Shown here: piece after piece, positions 35,515 through 44,905 of the stretch
How positions within the stretch are numbered: the first letter of the stretch is position 1
Layout: the number at the start of each line of letters is the position of its first letter
NCBI RefSeq assembly: GCF_018403245.1
Contig: NZ_BOSH01000007.1
Coordinates: 186,001-250,000, forward strand
DNA from: Paenibacillus sp. J2TS4
GTDB taxonomy: Bacteria > Bacillota > Bacilli > Paenibacillales > NBRC-103111
Reading direction: 5' to 3'
Length of the DNA: 64,000 nt
Program-made: the position numbers and the translations under genes
Notes under the pieces: generated by a model
Databases searched by the model: none
The model's input: only the letters and a program-made list of their open reading frames with translations
Told to the model about the DNA's origin: nothing

Positions 35515-36261
35515 CTAGTCCTTCCCCATTATCCAAACCCACTGTTGAGAAGGAGTGAATCGAGCACCGTTCCATTTCAATATATTCATGACATAACCGA
35601 GACCATCGGCGTTGTATCTTCCGGTAATCCGCTGCAGAGCCATCAGTTCAAATTGACCATCCCGTTCAAAATCTACCGGTTCCAGCCCGCTAAGTGGATT
35701 GACATCCCCTTGGATGGGCTCTTTTAATTTACCGTTGGCATCATATATTTCGGACAAATACTGGCGTCCCTTATAGGTCAGATCGATAATATACGTGCGC
35801 ATTGGGGTCTGACTCTTGACCTGTGCCTTATAGCCATCCAAATAATGGACGGTGTATTTGTGCTGTTCATTATACTCCATCGCATCAAATAATTTACGGG
35901 GTTGATTATTGACATAAGAAAAGACATAGTCAAATGTAAATGCTCCAGACCCCCCTGAATCGATGCGGATCAATATATCGTCCACCCTATCCCCCGTAAA
36001 GTCTTTCAAAGATACAGTAGGATTATACCCTGCATTTTGTGGAAGCGGGATGAGACGACTCCTTCTTGTTCTTCCGTCCTGAATGAGCAGCGTAATGTGC
36101 TGTATGAACGGACTGCCCGGACTTTTGCTGCCAACCAAATAAACCATATCGGGTACATGATCCCCATTGACGTCCCCGATCTTCCGATCCACTATCAGCA
36201 TGGCAGCGGATGGGTTTGACTCCGGCTGCCTGGGGCCAAAGCCGTAAGCATAACCGTACAT
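35515..36261 (-). CDS. VCBS/FG-GAP-like repeat protein, function unknown
   Basis: This is a 248-residue protein without a signal peptide. It contains Ca-binding-type beta-propeller motifs of the form D-x-N-x-D (VGDVNGDHVPDMVYL, LKDFTGDRVDDILI, DFERDGQFELMAL). Relatives occur in spore-forming Bacillales, but I cannot assign a role. The start is ATG 36261, with GAGGAG eight bases upstream; the GTG at 36270 is less likely. It stands alone with its own terminator. Confidence 0.75.
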   Translation of the reverse strand: MYGYAYGFGPRQPESNPSAAMLIVDRKIGDVNGDHVPDMVYLVGSKSPGSPFIQHITLLIQDGRTRRSRLIPLPQNAGYNPTVSLKDFTGDRVDDILIRIDSGGSGAFTFDYVFSYVNNQPRKLFDAMEYNEQHKYTVHYLDGYKAQVKSQTPMRTYIIDLTYKGRQYLSEIYDANGKLKEPIQGDVNPLSGLEPVDFERDGQFELMALQRITGRYNADGLGYVMNILKWNGARFTPSQQWVWIMGKD

Positions 36262-36530
36262 CGGATTCACTCCTCTGTTAGTTTTATCGCTTACAGTTTA
36301 TGACGAGTCTATGGGCGATGTGCACGAGGCGGGAAGCCCTCGAAGCAAAGTCAGGAAGAGCGACCGCGATTAGAGGAAGGTTTAGACGCCGACTCCGTTG
36401 GAGTGCGGACGCAATAAACTTCGAAGGTCATACGTCACTTTTTATGGGATTATTTTACAACAGAAAAATTTTAAAGTTCTTTATAGCGGTGTAAACAAGA
36501 TTCCTGTTGGCAAGAAAAGCTTCCTCTAAC
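36262..36530. other. Non-coding spacer with GC-rich segment
   Basis: 36300-36440 is richer in G and C than its surroundings and contains pieces that can pair (CTTCGAAGG, GACGAGTC/GACGTATG). No gene or known RNA is recognised. A 64-residue frame here has no ribosome site. Confidence 0.3.
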
Positions 36531-36568
36531 AAAAAAACGGACTCCCGCCGCCAAGCGAAAGCCCGTTT
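36531..36568 (-). terminator. Terminator after the beta-helix glycosidase gene
   Basis: On the minus strand AACGGGCT pairs imperfectly with AGTCCGTT around a GC-rich loop, followed by TTTTTTTG, just after the stop at 36575. Confidence 0.6.
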
Positions 36569-36574
36569 CGGTTA

Positions 36575-39500
36575 TTACCGCTTTACCCGGATCGTATCAC
36601 GGCCCGTAAAGCGTGTTCCATCGTTCAGATGGCCGCTAAGCACCATCTCCGCTTCCCCTTCTGCCTCTCCTAGCGCAGCAATCACTTTCTGCCGGTCAAA
36701 TTTGAGCATCAGATCCTGAATTCCATTGTGATCCCTGTCTCCAATTTCAGTCGGGTGCGTTTGGGCCTCGATATAGGTTTCCCCTACGTACAACCTGACA
36801 GAGAAGAGATCAATTCCAGACACCTCATGGGGGGACGGCAATTCTACGTACGCCGTCATGGAATTCGCCCCTCCCTGACTTTTCAGGTTCAAAGTGCGCG
36901 GATGGATCTCAACAGCGGCCTCCAATATTTCCGGTTCAGGAGCTTCCGCCGAATAGTAGATCTCAATTTCATTAATCGTCGGTTCTTTCTCCGTAGTAGA
37001 GTTCATCCACACCCTGAAATAGGACGAAGTCACCGGGGCGAACTCGATCGTCTTGCTCGGCCCGATGGTGGTCCCCTCGGTGCCGGGAATATCGATATAA
37101 TTGATGCCGTCTTCAGAATACTGCAGTACATAGGAGTTGACCCGGGGATAATCGATCTCCTTAATGATAACCATGTTATAGGTTAAATCTTCCCCGAAGT
37201 CTACGCCCAGAAATTGATCGGCGACCTCCCCTTTTCCCGCAGACCAGCGGGAGCCGTCATTCGAATCGAAGGCCTTCGCTGCCTCATAACTGCCGCCCCA
37301 GACAGACGAAGCAAAATAGCTTCGATTCGCTGCGAGATTCTCGTTATGGATCTCTACAGTCAACACGTCGCTCCCGTAGCTGAAATGAAAAGTGAGCTTA
37401 TGCTGACCAAGTGGAAGGGTAGCCAAGTATTCCTGCTTTAAGGTCACCGTGGCTCCATTATCGATATAATCTACGCCTTCAGTTAAATCACCAGTCTCCC
37501 CCTTAATAGAGACGAGCGTATTCCCGTTCAATTTCATGGGGATCACACGATCTCCCGAATTCTGAGGATATACGAGAGTCGATACTTCCAGCTCCGCCTT
37601 CTTCGGAAGCACAACACTAAGACTCAGAAAGGCGTCATTGCCTTGAGAGAAGGTGAACTTCAAAGCATATTCCCCGATATTCAGAGAACTCAAGTAAGCT
37701 TTCGTCAATACTACGGTCTCTCCGTTCACGATATAATCCAGCCCCTCGATCAGCCCAACAGAACCGTTGGCTATCGAAGCGAGCTGATTTCCGTTCAGTC
37801 TCATACGGATGGTCTGATCGCTGTTATTTTGCGGGTACTCCAGGAAGGGGGTACTTATTTCCGCATGCGCAGGGGGCAGACCGTCCCCAATCACCCCGAT
37901 TTGGTCAAACGGGATCTTCTCGAATTCCGGCAGTTGGGCATAGATCGGTGAATCGTCGCGCAGGCCAAAATTTCCGTTAGCCGGGTCCACAAAGCCCAGT
38001 CCCTCTTTATCTGCAAAGGCGATATTGTTCTCAAAGGTTCCCATTTCCATATTTCGGCTGTCGCCAGTGATGTTGCCCGTATTCACGAATACATTGTTGC
38101 GGACGACATTTCGCTTGGGCAGCAGCGGATCGTCCTCCAATATATTGGGGAGAGTTGGATATCGCGCGCTCCAGATTTCCCCTTGATAAGGAACCTGATC
38201 AAATTTGCTCATTAAAGAGTCATAATTTTTCTCCCCCGGCTTATAGTTCCGGTTCATGAAAGCAATGAATGTCCCGCTGTCGAGGACGATATTGTTCTCC
38301 ACGACATTCTCCCGTCCGTTCGCCAGCTTGAAGGCCTGCTTGCCGATATCGTGAAATACATTGCCGCGCATTTCCACACCACTCATATAGTCGTCCAGAT
38401 AAATAGCAGCAGTGGAAACCCGCAATTGGCTGGCCACCATGTCATGGAAATAATTATAGCGAATGACGTTGCCGCGCCATACGAAGCTTCTGCCGGAATA
38501 AATGGCGGACGCATCCGCAGTTTCTTTGACTACATCATAGATGTCGTTATATTCGATCAAGTGATCGTTGCCCCGGAATTGAATCGCAAAGTGGGGGGCA
38601 TTATGCAGCTTGTTATAGGCCACACGATTGCCGACACCGTTCAATTCTACAGCGGGGGTATACGTCAACTTCACTCGCGAATAATCCGAGATGTCATTGT
38701 TAACCACATAATTCTCCGCAGGCGTCAACGTCTCGAAATCACCGCCATCCAGACGAATTCCGCCATTCCCCAGGCTGTAAATCAGGCTGCCGTATACACC
38801 ATTATTCCTCCCTCCATAAATCCTGACGGCGTATCCGCCCATTTTGCTAATTTCGCTATATTCGATGCGGTTATTTTCCCCTCCGGTGATCTCAATGCCG
38901 TTGCCGCGGCTCACTTCCATATTCAGTCCGCTAAAGACGATATTCGACGTTTGATCCATCCGAATTAAACTGTCTTTCATAAGCGAGAGCTGAATTTTCC
39001 CTTCTGCCACCGGAGTCGGCGGGTAAAGATACAAAATCCCTGTATTCCTGTCCAGATACCATTCCCCCGGCGCATCCAGCAGCTCCAGGATATTGTAAAA
39101 GTAAAACCGCTGGTCGGCCTTCATGGCATAGCTGGAGGAGTTATAGGTTTCAATCGTCTTCTGGTCGAAATCTATCGATTTAATATGCAGATCATTGGCG
39201 AACCAATCATTCCCCCAATAACCTGACATCCAGACATCATTGTTATTGGGCCACGGGTTAGGAATTTCATCTTTATAGGTAAACGTATAGCCCGGGTTAG
39301 CCTCATCCGGTTTCACCAAAACCTGGTCTACCAGTGTAAAGCCATGATTGGGCCAGCGGGCCAGAGTCATCACGTTCCCGTTAATGAACAGCTCCGGGGC
39401 TACATCCAGATTGTCCCCCAGAACACCGTAATCGGTTATACCGATAGACTGCAGATCCAGCTGAAGGACGTGATCTCTGGCTCCTTGCGGGATTCGTGCC

Positions 39501-39925
39501 AACAAGGCCGAATCGGTAACTGGCTTGAACAAGGCGGCATCGAGCAAATCTCCCCCGGCGAAGGTCACCTTTTCTCCTTCATACGCTTTGTATACGACCG
39601 GGGCATTCAAGACTCCCGAATCGCGCCCATCCAATTGGAAGGTATCGGTAAACCGATAGACTCCCTCCCTGATCTGAATTTCAACGCCTCCGGCCGGAAA
39701 GCCCCCTCCGCTCTTCATCTCACGAACGGCATCCCGAGCTCTCTCCAATGTCGCAAACGGCTGATCGAGGGACCCGTCGTTCGCGTCATTTCCATCTTTG
39801 GCAACATACAAGTGAACCGCCGCATTAACCTCCGCCATGACGGAATGGCCTTGACCGCTAACTATAAGAATAGTACATACTGCCGTAAATAAAACAAGAA
39901 CCCTTAACCACGGCTTGTCTCTCAT
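36575..39925 (-). CDS. Secreted right-handed beta-helix protein, GH141-like, with X2 and discoidin domains
   Basis: This 1116-residue protein has a signal peptide (VLVLFTAVCTILIVSGQG). Residues about 37-690 form a right-handed parallel beta-helix that starts LYVAKDGNDANDGSLDQPFAT and contains many N-x-I/V rungs (VENNIVLDSG, VVRNNVFVNTG), matching glycoside hydrolase family 141-like proteins. Two X2-like beta domains (about 705-775 and 785-860, each with G.YIVNG or G.DYIDNG and L..L..G) and an F5/8 type C domain (about 865-1000) follow, then a short C-terminal beta domain. It would act outside the cell on plant or microbial polysaccharide. AGGTGAG lies five bases before the ATG. An AraC regulator gene lies directly upstream on the same strand. 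Confidence 0.85.
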   Translation of the reverse strand: MRDKPWLRVLVLFTAVCTILIVSGQGHSVMAEVNAAVHLYVAKDGNDANDGSLDQPFATLERARDAVREMKSGGGFPAGGVEIQIREGVYRFTDTFQLDGRDSGVLNAPVVYKAYEGEKVTFAGGDLLDAALFKPVTDSALLARIPQGARDHVLQLDLQSIGITDYGVLGDNLDVAPELFINGNVMTLARWPNHGFTLVDQVLVKPDEANPGYTFTYKDEIPNPWPNNNDVWMSGYWGNDWFANDLHIKSIDFDQKTIETYNSSSYAMKADQRFYFYNILELLDAPGEWYLDRNTGILYLYPPTPVAEGKIQLSLMKDSLIRMDQTSNIVFSGLNMEVSRGNGIEITGGENNRIEYSEISKMGGYAVRIYGGRNNGVYGSLIYSLGNGGIRLDGGDFETLTPAENYVVNNDISDYSRVKLTYTPAVELNGVGNRVAYNKLHNAPHFAIQFRGNDHLIEYNDIYDVVKETADASAIYSGRSFVWRGNVIRYNYFHDMVASQLRVSTAAIYLDDYMSGVEMRGNVFHDIGKQAFKLANGRENVVENNIVLDSGTFIAFMNRNYKPGEKNYDSLMSKFDQVPYQGEIWSARYPTLPNILEDDPLLPKRNVVRNNVFVNTGNITGDSRNMEMGTFENNIAFADKEGLGFVDPANGNFGLRDDSPIYAQLPEFEKIPFDQIGVIGDGLPPAHAEISTPFLEYPQNNSDQTIRMRLNGNQLASIANGSVGLIEGLDYIVNGETVVLTKAYLSSLNIGEYALKFTFSQGNDAFLSLSVVLPKKAELEVSTLVYPQNSGDRVIPMKLNGNTLVSIKGETGDLTEGVDYIDNGATVTLKQEYLATLPLGQHKLTFHFSYGSDVLTVEIHNENLAANRSYFASSVWGGSYEAAKAFDSNDGSRWSAGKGEVADQFLGVDFGEDLTYNMVIIKEIDYPRVNSYVLQYSEDGINYIDIPGTEGTTIGPSKTIEFAPVTSSYFRVWMNSTTEKEPTINEIEIYYSAEAPEPEILEAAVEIHPRTLNLKSQGGANSMTAYVELPSPHEVSGIDLFSVRLYVGETYIEAQTHPTEIGDRDHNGIQDLMLKFDRQKVIAALGEAEGEAEMVLSGHLNDGTRFTGRDTIRVKR

Positions 39926-40118
39926 ACGATCTCACCTCTCCTCTTACAGTTAATGAACTGCTGGGATATGACTGTCAGAATTGTCGTCAACCGCCCCTCC
40001 TTCCTTGTCAAGCATCGCTATCGCCGTCTTTCACCTCCATTGTATGGCGCCTTCCCGCCCAAATAAATTAGCTATTCTAACCTTTTTTATTGTTAAATTA
40101 ACCTGTTCACGAACCAAC

Positions 40119-40967
40119 CTATGGATTCACCCGCTCATCGCTGCTCATCCGGTTTCTATATTCCGAAGGAGACAAGCCCAAGCTCTTCTTGAACGCCGCC
40201 GAAAAATAAGAGCCATCATTAAATCCCGCCCGGTAGGCGACTTCATTCACAGCCAGATCGGTAAACGCAAGCAAGTGCTTCGCTTCCTCCAATCTTCTTT
40301 CATAGATGTACCGCATAGGGGGCACCCCCAGATGCTTCTTGAAAAAACGGATAAAATAGTTGGGGTGAAAATGAGCAGTTTGCGCCAGCTCTTCTATAGT
40401 GAGCTCTTGGGTCAAGTGAGTATCGATATAGTGGATCGTATCCAGCAGCTTCCGAATGGACATCGTCTGGGGACTGTCATCCTTAACCATGAAGGCTTGG
40501 TCGATAAAATACGCGATGATCGCAAACAATGCGGAATAAATTTTCAGGGAAGTAGCGGGACCGTCATTGGCACGGTTATCGGACAGCTCCAGGAAATGCT
40601 GCTGCAGCCCGGCGGAAGGATCAGCCGCAACGATCTTCGGAATATCAAACAGGTTAAACAAGTGCACAAACTGGATATTGGATCTAAAATGACACCAATA
40701 CATCGTATAGGGCGTACCTTCGGTCACGGAAAACGACTGCAGGATGCCTCCGGGAATAAACATCAGCTCTCCAGGCATGGGAGTGTATTGCTCATGCCCG
40801 AACTGAATCCAGCCTTCACCGTTGCATATATAGTACAGCTTGTTATAGGACGGAGCATAATTAAAACGCTTCCAATCGCGTCCGCAGATGGACAGCTTGG
40901 CATGTAACAACTCGATCCGCAGCTTGGAAAGATAATCGTTGAGCCACTGCTTCTTGCCCTTTTCCAT
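40119..40967 (-). CDS. AraC-family regulator with cupin sensor domain
   Basis: This is a 282-residue soluble regulator. An N-terminal cupin-like AraC binding domain (about 25-165, YYICNGEGWIQFG, PGELMFIPGG) is followed by a C-terminal double helix-turn-helix (about 180-275, LAQTAHFHPNYFIRFFKKHLG and AGFNDGSYFSAAFKKSLG). It lies 193 bp upstream of the beta-helix glycosidase gene on the same strand and is its likely activator (inference). The ATG at 40967 is preceded by AGAGGTGA at seven bases; ATG 40985 is the alternative. Confidence 0.9.
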   Translation of the reverse strand: MEKGKKQWLNDYLSKLRIELLHAKLSICGRDWKRFNYAPSYNKLYYICNGEGWIQFGHEQYTPMPGELMFIPGGILQSFSVTEGTPYTMYWCHFRSNIQFVHLFNLFDIPKIVAADPSAGLQQHFLELSDNRANDGPATSLKIYSALFAIIAYFIDQAFMVKDDSPQTMSIRKLLDTIHYIDTHLTQELTIEELAQTAHFHPNYFIRFFKKHLGVPPMRYIYERRLEEAKHLLAFTDLAVNEVAYRAGFNDGSYFSAAFKKSLGLSPSEYRNRMSSDERVNP

Positions 40968-41028
40968 CACCCATTCACCTCTCATCAGCAAGTAGATTGA
41001 ACGCATCTCTCGTCCAAGATTAGCCTGA

Positions 41029-41053
41029 AAAAGACACCGATTACGGTGCCTTT
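41029..41053 (-). terminator. Terminator after the RNase HI gene
   Basis: The stem GCACCG / CGGTGTC with a four-base loop is followed by TTTTTC on the minus strand, about 100 bp downstream of the stop at 41156. Confidence 0.75.
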
Positions 41054-41155
41054 AACACGGTTGCTCCTATCATGGCGGTGGTGCCTTGTTGCCCTCACAT
41101 CAAGGCTGAATTTCCAACGCTGCTTTCCAGCTTATTCATTATCCTTACAGTGCAT

Positions 41156-41791
41156 TTACTTTCTGCCGTAATCGGCTTTAATCTCTCCCCACTTCTCGGT
41201 CTCCCACTTCAATACCTTGTTGTCGTAGCTATGGGTATGCAGCCATGCCAGCGCTCTATCCACCAGATCCCATACTTCCTTCGTAGATTCGTTACGCTCC
41301 AGGGTCGTCGCCACCTTCTTCTCCCTCACCCATTTCAGAGCCGTTCTCGAGTCACTGTATACGGTTTGAGTACTGCCCTTGTTTTTCAAATAAGCCAAGG
41401 AATGAACAATGGCCAGAAACTCACCCAAATTATTCGTGCCATTAGGAATCGGGCCATGGGAAAAGAGAACCTCGCCTGTCCGGGTGCAGACTCCCCTATA
41501 TTCAATCGGTCCCGGATTGCCTCGTGTTCCTACATCCACCGAAATACTGTCGTAATCAATCTTCTTCACGGATTGGGAGGAGACGGATGGGGTCTGCTTC
41601 GCAGCAGCTCCTTGGCGGCCCCAATGCTTGGTCCAGCCTTCCCGGTAGGCCTGCTCCGCCTCGGCCTTGGAAGAATAGGATTTATATTTCGCATCATTCC
41701 GTCCATCCACCTGCTCTTTACATTCCGGCCAGCTCGTATAAATTCCCGGCCGGTGGCCGACCCATACGACATAGTACTTTTGCTTTGCCAT
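41156..41791 (-). CDS. rnhA: Ribonuclease HI with N-terminal viroplasmin domain
   Basis: This 211-residue enzyme cleaves RNA in RNA-DNA hybrids. Residues about 1-50 form the hybrid-binding (caulimovirus viroplasmin) domain: KYYVVWVGHRPGIYTSWPEC. After a linker comes the RNase H fold with the acidic residues Asp in ISVDVGT, Glu in LGEFLAI, Asp in VYSDSRT and the final Asp in KADYGRK. This is the Bacillus halodurans RNase HI type. The start is ATG 41791, with GAGAGGG seven bases upstream; an open frame to 41995 is rejected because the conserved domain begins here. Confidence 0.93.
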   Translation of the reverse strand: MAKQKYYVVWVGHRPGIYTSWPECKEQVDGRNDAKYKSYSSKAEAEQAYREGWTKHWGRQGAAAKQTPSVSSQSVKKIDYDSISVDVGTRGNPGPIEYRGVCTRTGEVLFSHGPIPNGTNNLGEFLAIVHSLAYLKNKGSTQTVYSDSRTALKWVREKKVATTLERNESTKEVWDLVDRALAWLHTHSYDNKVLKWETEKWGEIKADYGRK

Positions 41792-41863
41792 CATCAGTCC
41801 CTCTCTTCCGCCATACATCACTGCCTTGTCTCTATATTTACATACAGAAGGACTAGACGTCAA

Positions 41864-41893
41864 AAAACCAATCCTCTCTAGGAGGATCGGTTT
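41864..41893 (-). terminator. Terminator after the SRPBCC gene
   Basis: AAACCAATCCTC pairs with GAGGATCGGTTT with one mismatch, followed by TTTTTTG on the minus strand. Confidence 0.82.
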
Positions 41894-41927
41894 AATCTTC
41901 GCCGCAGCTATAGATGCGATAATAAAA

Positions 41928-42434
41928 TTATATTGTCGGCATAGTTGCTTGAAGCCGGGAGGCACTTTCCTGCAGAACGGAATGGCTTTTACCATCCAAA
42001 GTCCGTTTTCCTGTTTCTGCCAACGTCTTGATATTGCTCAGGATCATCCACCAATGTTCCTTGGCATTTTGATAAGATGGGTGGTCGGGCGCCCATTCGT
42101 CGTTAACTAGCGTCAGCTTCGTGCAGCTGCCAACAGTGTCCAGTGTGAAGGTTACTCTTGTTTCCAGCTCTTCATGGTTGGAATAATAGGATGGACCGGG
42201 ATGTTCAGTGTAGCTTAGTACTTTATGGGGCTCATAAGCTAATATTTTGCCGTAGACATGGACCGTTTCCTCTCCGTCATTGCCCGGACCTACATATTCA
42301 TAAGGATCTCCTGCCCGGAAAGAAGACCGGATCACACATCCAAAAAAAGTTTGGCGGGTTCCTTCCGGGGAAACGAACGCATCCCACACTTGTTCAGGTG
42401 TCGCGCCGATATAAAATTCGTATTTCAATTGCAT
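41928..42434 (-). CDS. SRPBCC (AHSA1-like) family protein
   Basis: This 168-residue protein of the START/SRPBCC fold begins YEFYIGATPEQVWDAFVSPE and has the central beta strands and the C-terminal helix (HWWMILSNIKTLAETG). Members bind hydrophobic ligands or co-chaperone Hsp90 in eukaryotes; in bacteria most have no known role. It is transcribed alone. AAGGAG lies eight bases before the ATG at 42434. Confidence 0.88.
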   Translation of the reverse strand: MQLKYEFYIGATPEQVWDAFVSPEGTRQTFFGCVIRSSFRAGDPYEYVGPGNDGEETVHVYGKILAYEPHKVLSYTEHPGPSYYSNHEELETRVTFTLDTVGSCTKLTLVNDEWAPDHPSYQNAKEHWWMILSNIKTLAETGKRTLDGKSHSVLQESASRLQATMPTI

Positions 42435-42629
42435 CCAGAATCACTCCTTTGCTTCAGGGAAATGTTATTTATTTGAACCATCCTTCCACTGTGCTACTAT
42501 AATAATAACTTTGGCAACCAAGCCCGTATTGTAAAAACACGACAAAGCCCGTCCATTGCTTCATCAGCAAAACCATCTTTATGATCTCTTCATCCCTTGA
42601 TTCCATGCACAGCCGGGAGGAGTAGCAGG

Positions 42630-43394
42630 ATGAATTCCAATTCCAATTCTAATTCCAATGCCCCAAGACCCAGTCTGGGCGTGTTGCATTTACAAGAAGG
42701 CGAGAAGAAGTTCCAGCTTACCCGTCATGTTCCGTCAGAGGACATCGGCTTTTTCGTCAAGCACTTCTGGATCGTCAGCTGGGACTTAATAGGACAGCTC
42801 TCCTATTCCCAGGAGGTGGTGCCGAATCCTTGCGTCAATATGGTGTTCGAGCGGAACCATTCATCCATTTACGGTGCTTCCAGACAGAAATTCTCACGCC
42901 TTCTTCAAGGGATGGATCAAGTATTTGGCGTCAAATTTAAACCGGGGGGATTTTACCCTTTTGTAAAGTGGCCTATCTCCAGGCTAACGGCCGGCTCCAT
43001 CCCTGTAGAGAACGTATTTAACGCGGAATCTGATCAAATAGGGAGCAGCATCCTGTCCCAAGACGACCCTCATAAGATGGTAAAGCTGGCCGAAAGCTTA
43101 ATCCGCCAGCAGCTCCCGGACCAGGATGAGAGGATCGTGCTGATCAATGAAATCATCGACCGGGTTCAGGCCGACCGCAGCATCACGAAAGTAGATCAGA
43201 TCTGCGAGACGTTTCAGCTCAACATACGGAAGCTGCAGCGCATATTCAGCCAATACGTCGGGGTCAGCCCGAAATGGGTCATCAAGCTTTACCGGCTGCA
43301 GAATGCGGCTGAGGCTATGGATCAAGGACAATGCATCAATTGGCTAGACCTGTCCATAGAGCTCGGTTACTATGATCAATCACATTTTATTTAA
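42630..43394 (+). pseudogene. AraC-family regulator with C-terminal nonsense mutation
   Basis: The frame gives 254 residues: an Asn/Ser-rich start (seven NS pairs), a DUF6597-like N-terminal domain (FFVKHFWIVSWDL, VPNPCVNMVFE) and an AraC helix-turn-helix (about 190-254). It stops at TAA 43392-43394 within SHFI. The same frame then continues DFKSIIGKTPEEYASK to a second TAA at 43443-43445, which is exactly the conserved C-terminal end of the family (HFIKDFKSIIG.TP.EY). A single A-to-T change in a Lys codon explains it. The product lacks the last half of the second recognition helix region and is probably impaired. GGGAGGAG lies seven bases before the ATG. Confidence 0.85.
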
Positions 43395-43492
43395 GATTTT
43401 AAATCGATTATCGGTAAAACTCCGGAGGAATATGCGTCCAAATAATATCTCAGCGCTGCATGCAACATGCCTGACGTTGGAGGATGATAAGA

Positions 43493-43514
43493 AAACGCCT
43501 GACGGCGTCCTTTG
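43493..43514 (+). terminator. Terminator after the AraC gene
   Basis: The stem ACGCC / GGCGT with a four-base loop is followed by CCTTTG, about 50 bp after the ancestral stop. Confidence 0.55.
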
Positions 43515-43559
43515 AGGATGAATAAGTAACCTTAGGTGTAGGAGCATGCAGTGAGGCAG

Positions 43560-43850
43560 CCTGGATCGTCACCGTATCTGGAACAAGCGTAAAGTAGGTG
43601 TTGGTGTAGTAGCATCGTTGACAATCGACTGCAATAATACATCACTTTTGACCGGACTCCGCTCTTTTAGGGTCATCAACTGCAAACATGCAGTCGATTT
43701 CTTCAATTCAGCCATTTTCGGGCCCAAATGGCCGAATCTACTGTATATTTGCAGTAGATCTATCGAAATGAGATCAAAAGTCACCCATCGACTGCACTTT
43801 TGCTTTCATTCATCAAGGCTGACTAATCCTCGCCAATTCTGACTAATCCA
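43560..43850. repeat. Non-coding spacer with TGCA-type palindromes
   Basis: It contains several short inverted repeats of one type: ACTGCA-AACA-TGCAGT (43679-43694) and TACTG...CAGTA (43739-43756), plus single GACTGCA or TGCAGTCG motifs near 43627 and 43790. Similar short units occur at 20758-20950 and 49240-49440. No gene is recognised. Confidence 0.5.
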
Positions 43851-43914
43851 TGAAGAGGAAAGAGACCTGCTCTCCCCCCCTCGAAAACTTATAAATTCTA
43901 ATATCGCAAAAATG

Positions 43915-43959
43915 AAAGAGACAACCGTAAGTCCGATTGGACGGCGTTGTCTCTTTTTT
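43915..43959 (-). terminator. Terminator after the carbonic anhydrase gene
   Basis: GAGACAACCGT pairs with ACGGCGTTGTCTC. T runs lie on both sides, so it could work in either direction; it is 48 bp past the carbonic anhydrase stop. Confidence 0.85.
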
Positions 43960-44006
43960 AACACATATGGAATTTACCCCCGAGGGACGTTAGACTGCAG
44001 TTTTTC

Positions 44007-44576
44007 TCACTGTTCTTCCCTGTAATCCTCGACCAGAACCTCCAGCTCTCCCGTCACCGGATCCATAATAAACCCGTGAACAGGCACCGTCTGAGGAAAC
44101 AAGGGATGCTTGCGGATCATCTTAACGCTTTGCATAACTCCATCCTCGGGATTGGCAAACCCGCGCAGAAACTTCTCCATGCGAATACCGGAGTTTTCCA
44201 GCGTACGGATCACCGTAGGATCAATGCCATTTTCGATAAACTTATTGACCATCCCTTGCGCGTCCAGATTCGTCATTCCACAGCCATGGTGTCCAACGAC
44301 CAGCACCTCACGCGCGCCCAGTTCATACACCGCCACCAATATGCTTCGCATGGCACTGCCGAAAGGCTGGGTTAAGACAGCGCCCGCATTTTTAATAAAT
44401 TTCGCATCCCCATTCTTCAGTCCTAGCGCTTTCGGAAGCAATTCCACAAGCCGCGTATCCATACAAGTAAGAATAGCTACTTTTTTATCAGGGAATTTAT
44501 TCGTTAAGTAAGCTTCGTACTGTTTCTCCTCTACGAATTTCTTGTTGAATTCCAATAGACTCGGAATGATTGACAT
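44007..44576 (-). CDS. Beta-class carbonic anhydrase
   Basis: This 189-residue enzyme interconverts CO2 and bicarbonate. The zinc ligands are visible as Cys38 (LTCMDTR, with the Asp40-Arg42 dyad), His96 and Cys99 (VVGHHGCGM). Its length and the start MSIIPSLLEFNKKFVE match the YtiB-like group of Bacillales. It is cytoplasmic and transcribed alone; ATG at 44576 is preceded by GGAGGT. Confidence 0.93.
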   Translation of the reverse strand: MSIIPSLLEFNKKFVEEKQYEAYLTNKFPDKKVAILTCMDTRLVELLPKALGLKNGDAKFIKNAGAVLTQPFGSAMRSILVAVYELGAREVLVVGHHGCGMTNLDAQGMVNKFIENGIDPTVIRTLENSGIRMEKFLRGFANPEDGVMQSVKMIRKHPLFPQTVPVHGFIMDPVTGELEVLVEDYREEQ

Positions 44577-44643
44577 ATTATGACCTCCTAGCTCGATGCC
44601 TTCTTTCTATTATTCACGGATATGCCAGAGACGTCAATTGTTT

Positions 44644-44905
44644 ACTATATAAATGGCACTAAAGAAAGCGATCATTCCGTTCCGAAGGAAAGTGCCTCCG
44701 AAGCTTCAAACATCATACTCCTTCCCCAAAAAGTGAAGATGAGCTTCGAAGCAATTCCAGGTACTTTTCGGGGACCCCGAAACAACAGATTCCTTCTATA
44801 TGGATGGGCCTTCGGATGGTAGGTATTCAAAGCCAAAACTCGCCCTGGAAGCATCTTTCTTTCTCCACTCCATGATCTATAAATTCTTTAGTGCCGTGTA
44901 TATAT
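44644..44905 (+). repeat. Structured repeat element, copy 2
   Basis: It shares two long blocks with 9607-9811 (from GTTCCGAAGGAAAGTGCC onward, and from TTCCTTCTATATGG onward) but has about 45 extra bases between them. Its ends are inverted repeats: GGCACTAAAGAA on the left and TTCTTTAGTGCC on the right, framed by TATATA. The end sequences differ from copy 1, but both pair. It lies between the carbonic anhydrase and ABC transporter genes and codes for nothing. Strand is assigned arbitrarily. Confidence 0.7.

Noticed and set aside
36300..36494. 64-residue plus-strand frame in a GC-rich spacer
   Set aside because: No ribosome site, no family and an Arg-rich, low-plausibility composition.
43560..43850. 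Possible CRISPR array
   Set aside because: The palindromes are irregularly spaced and not direct repeats with unique spacers; no cas genes are present.
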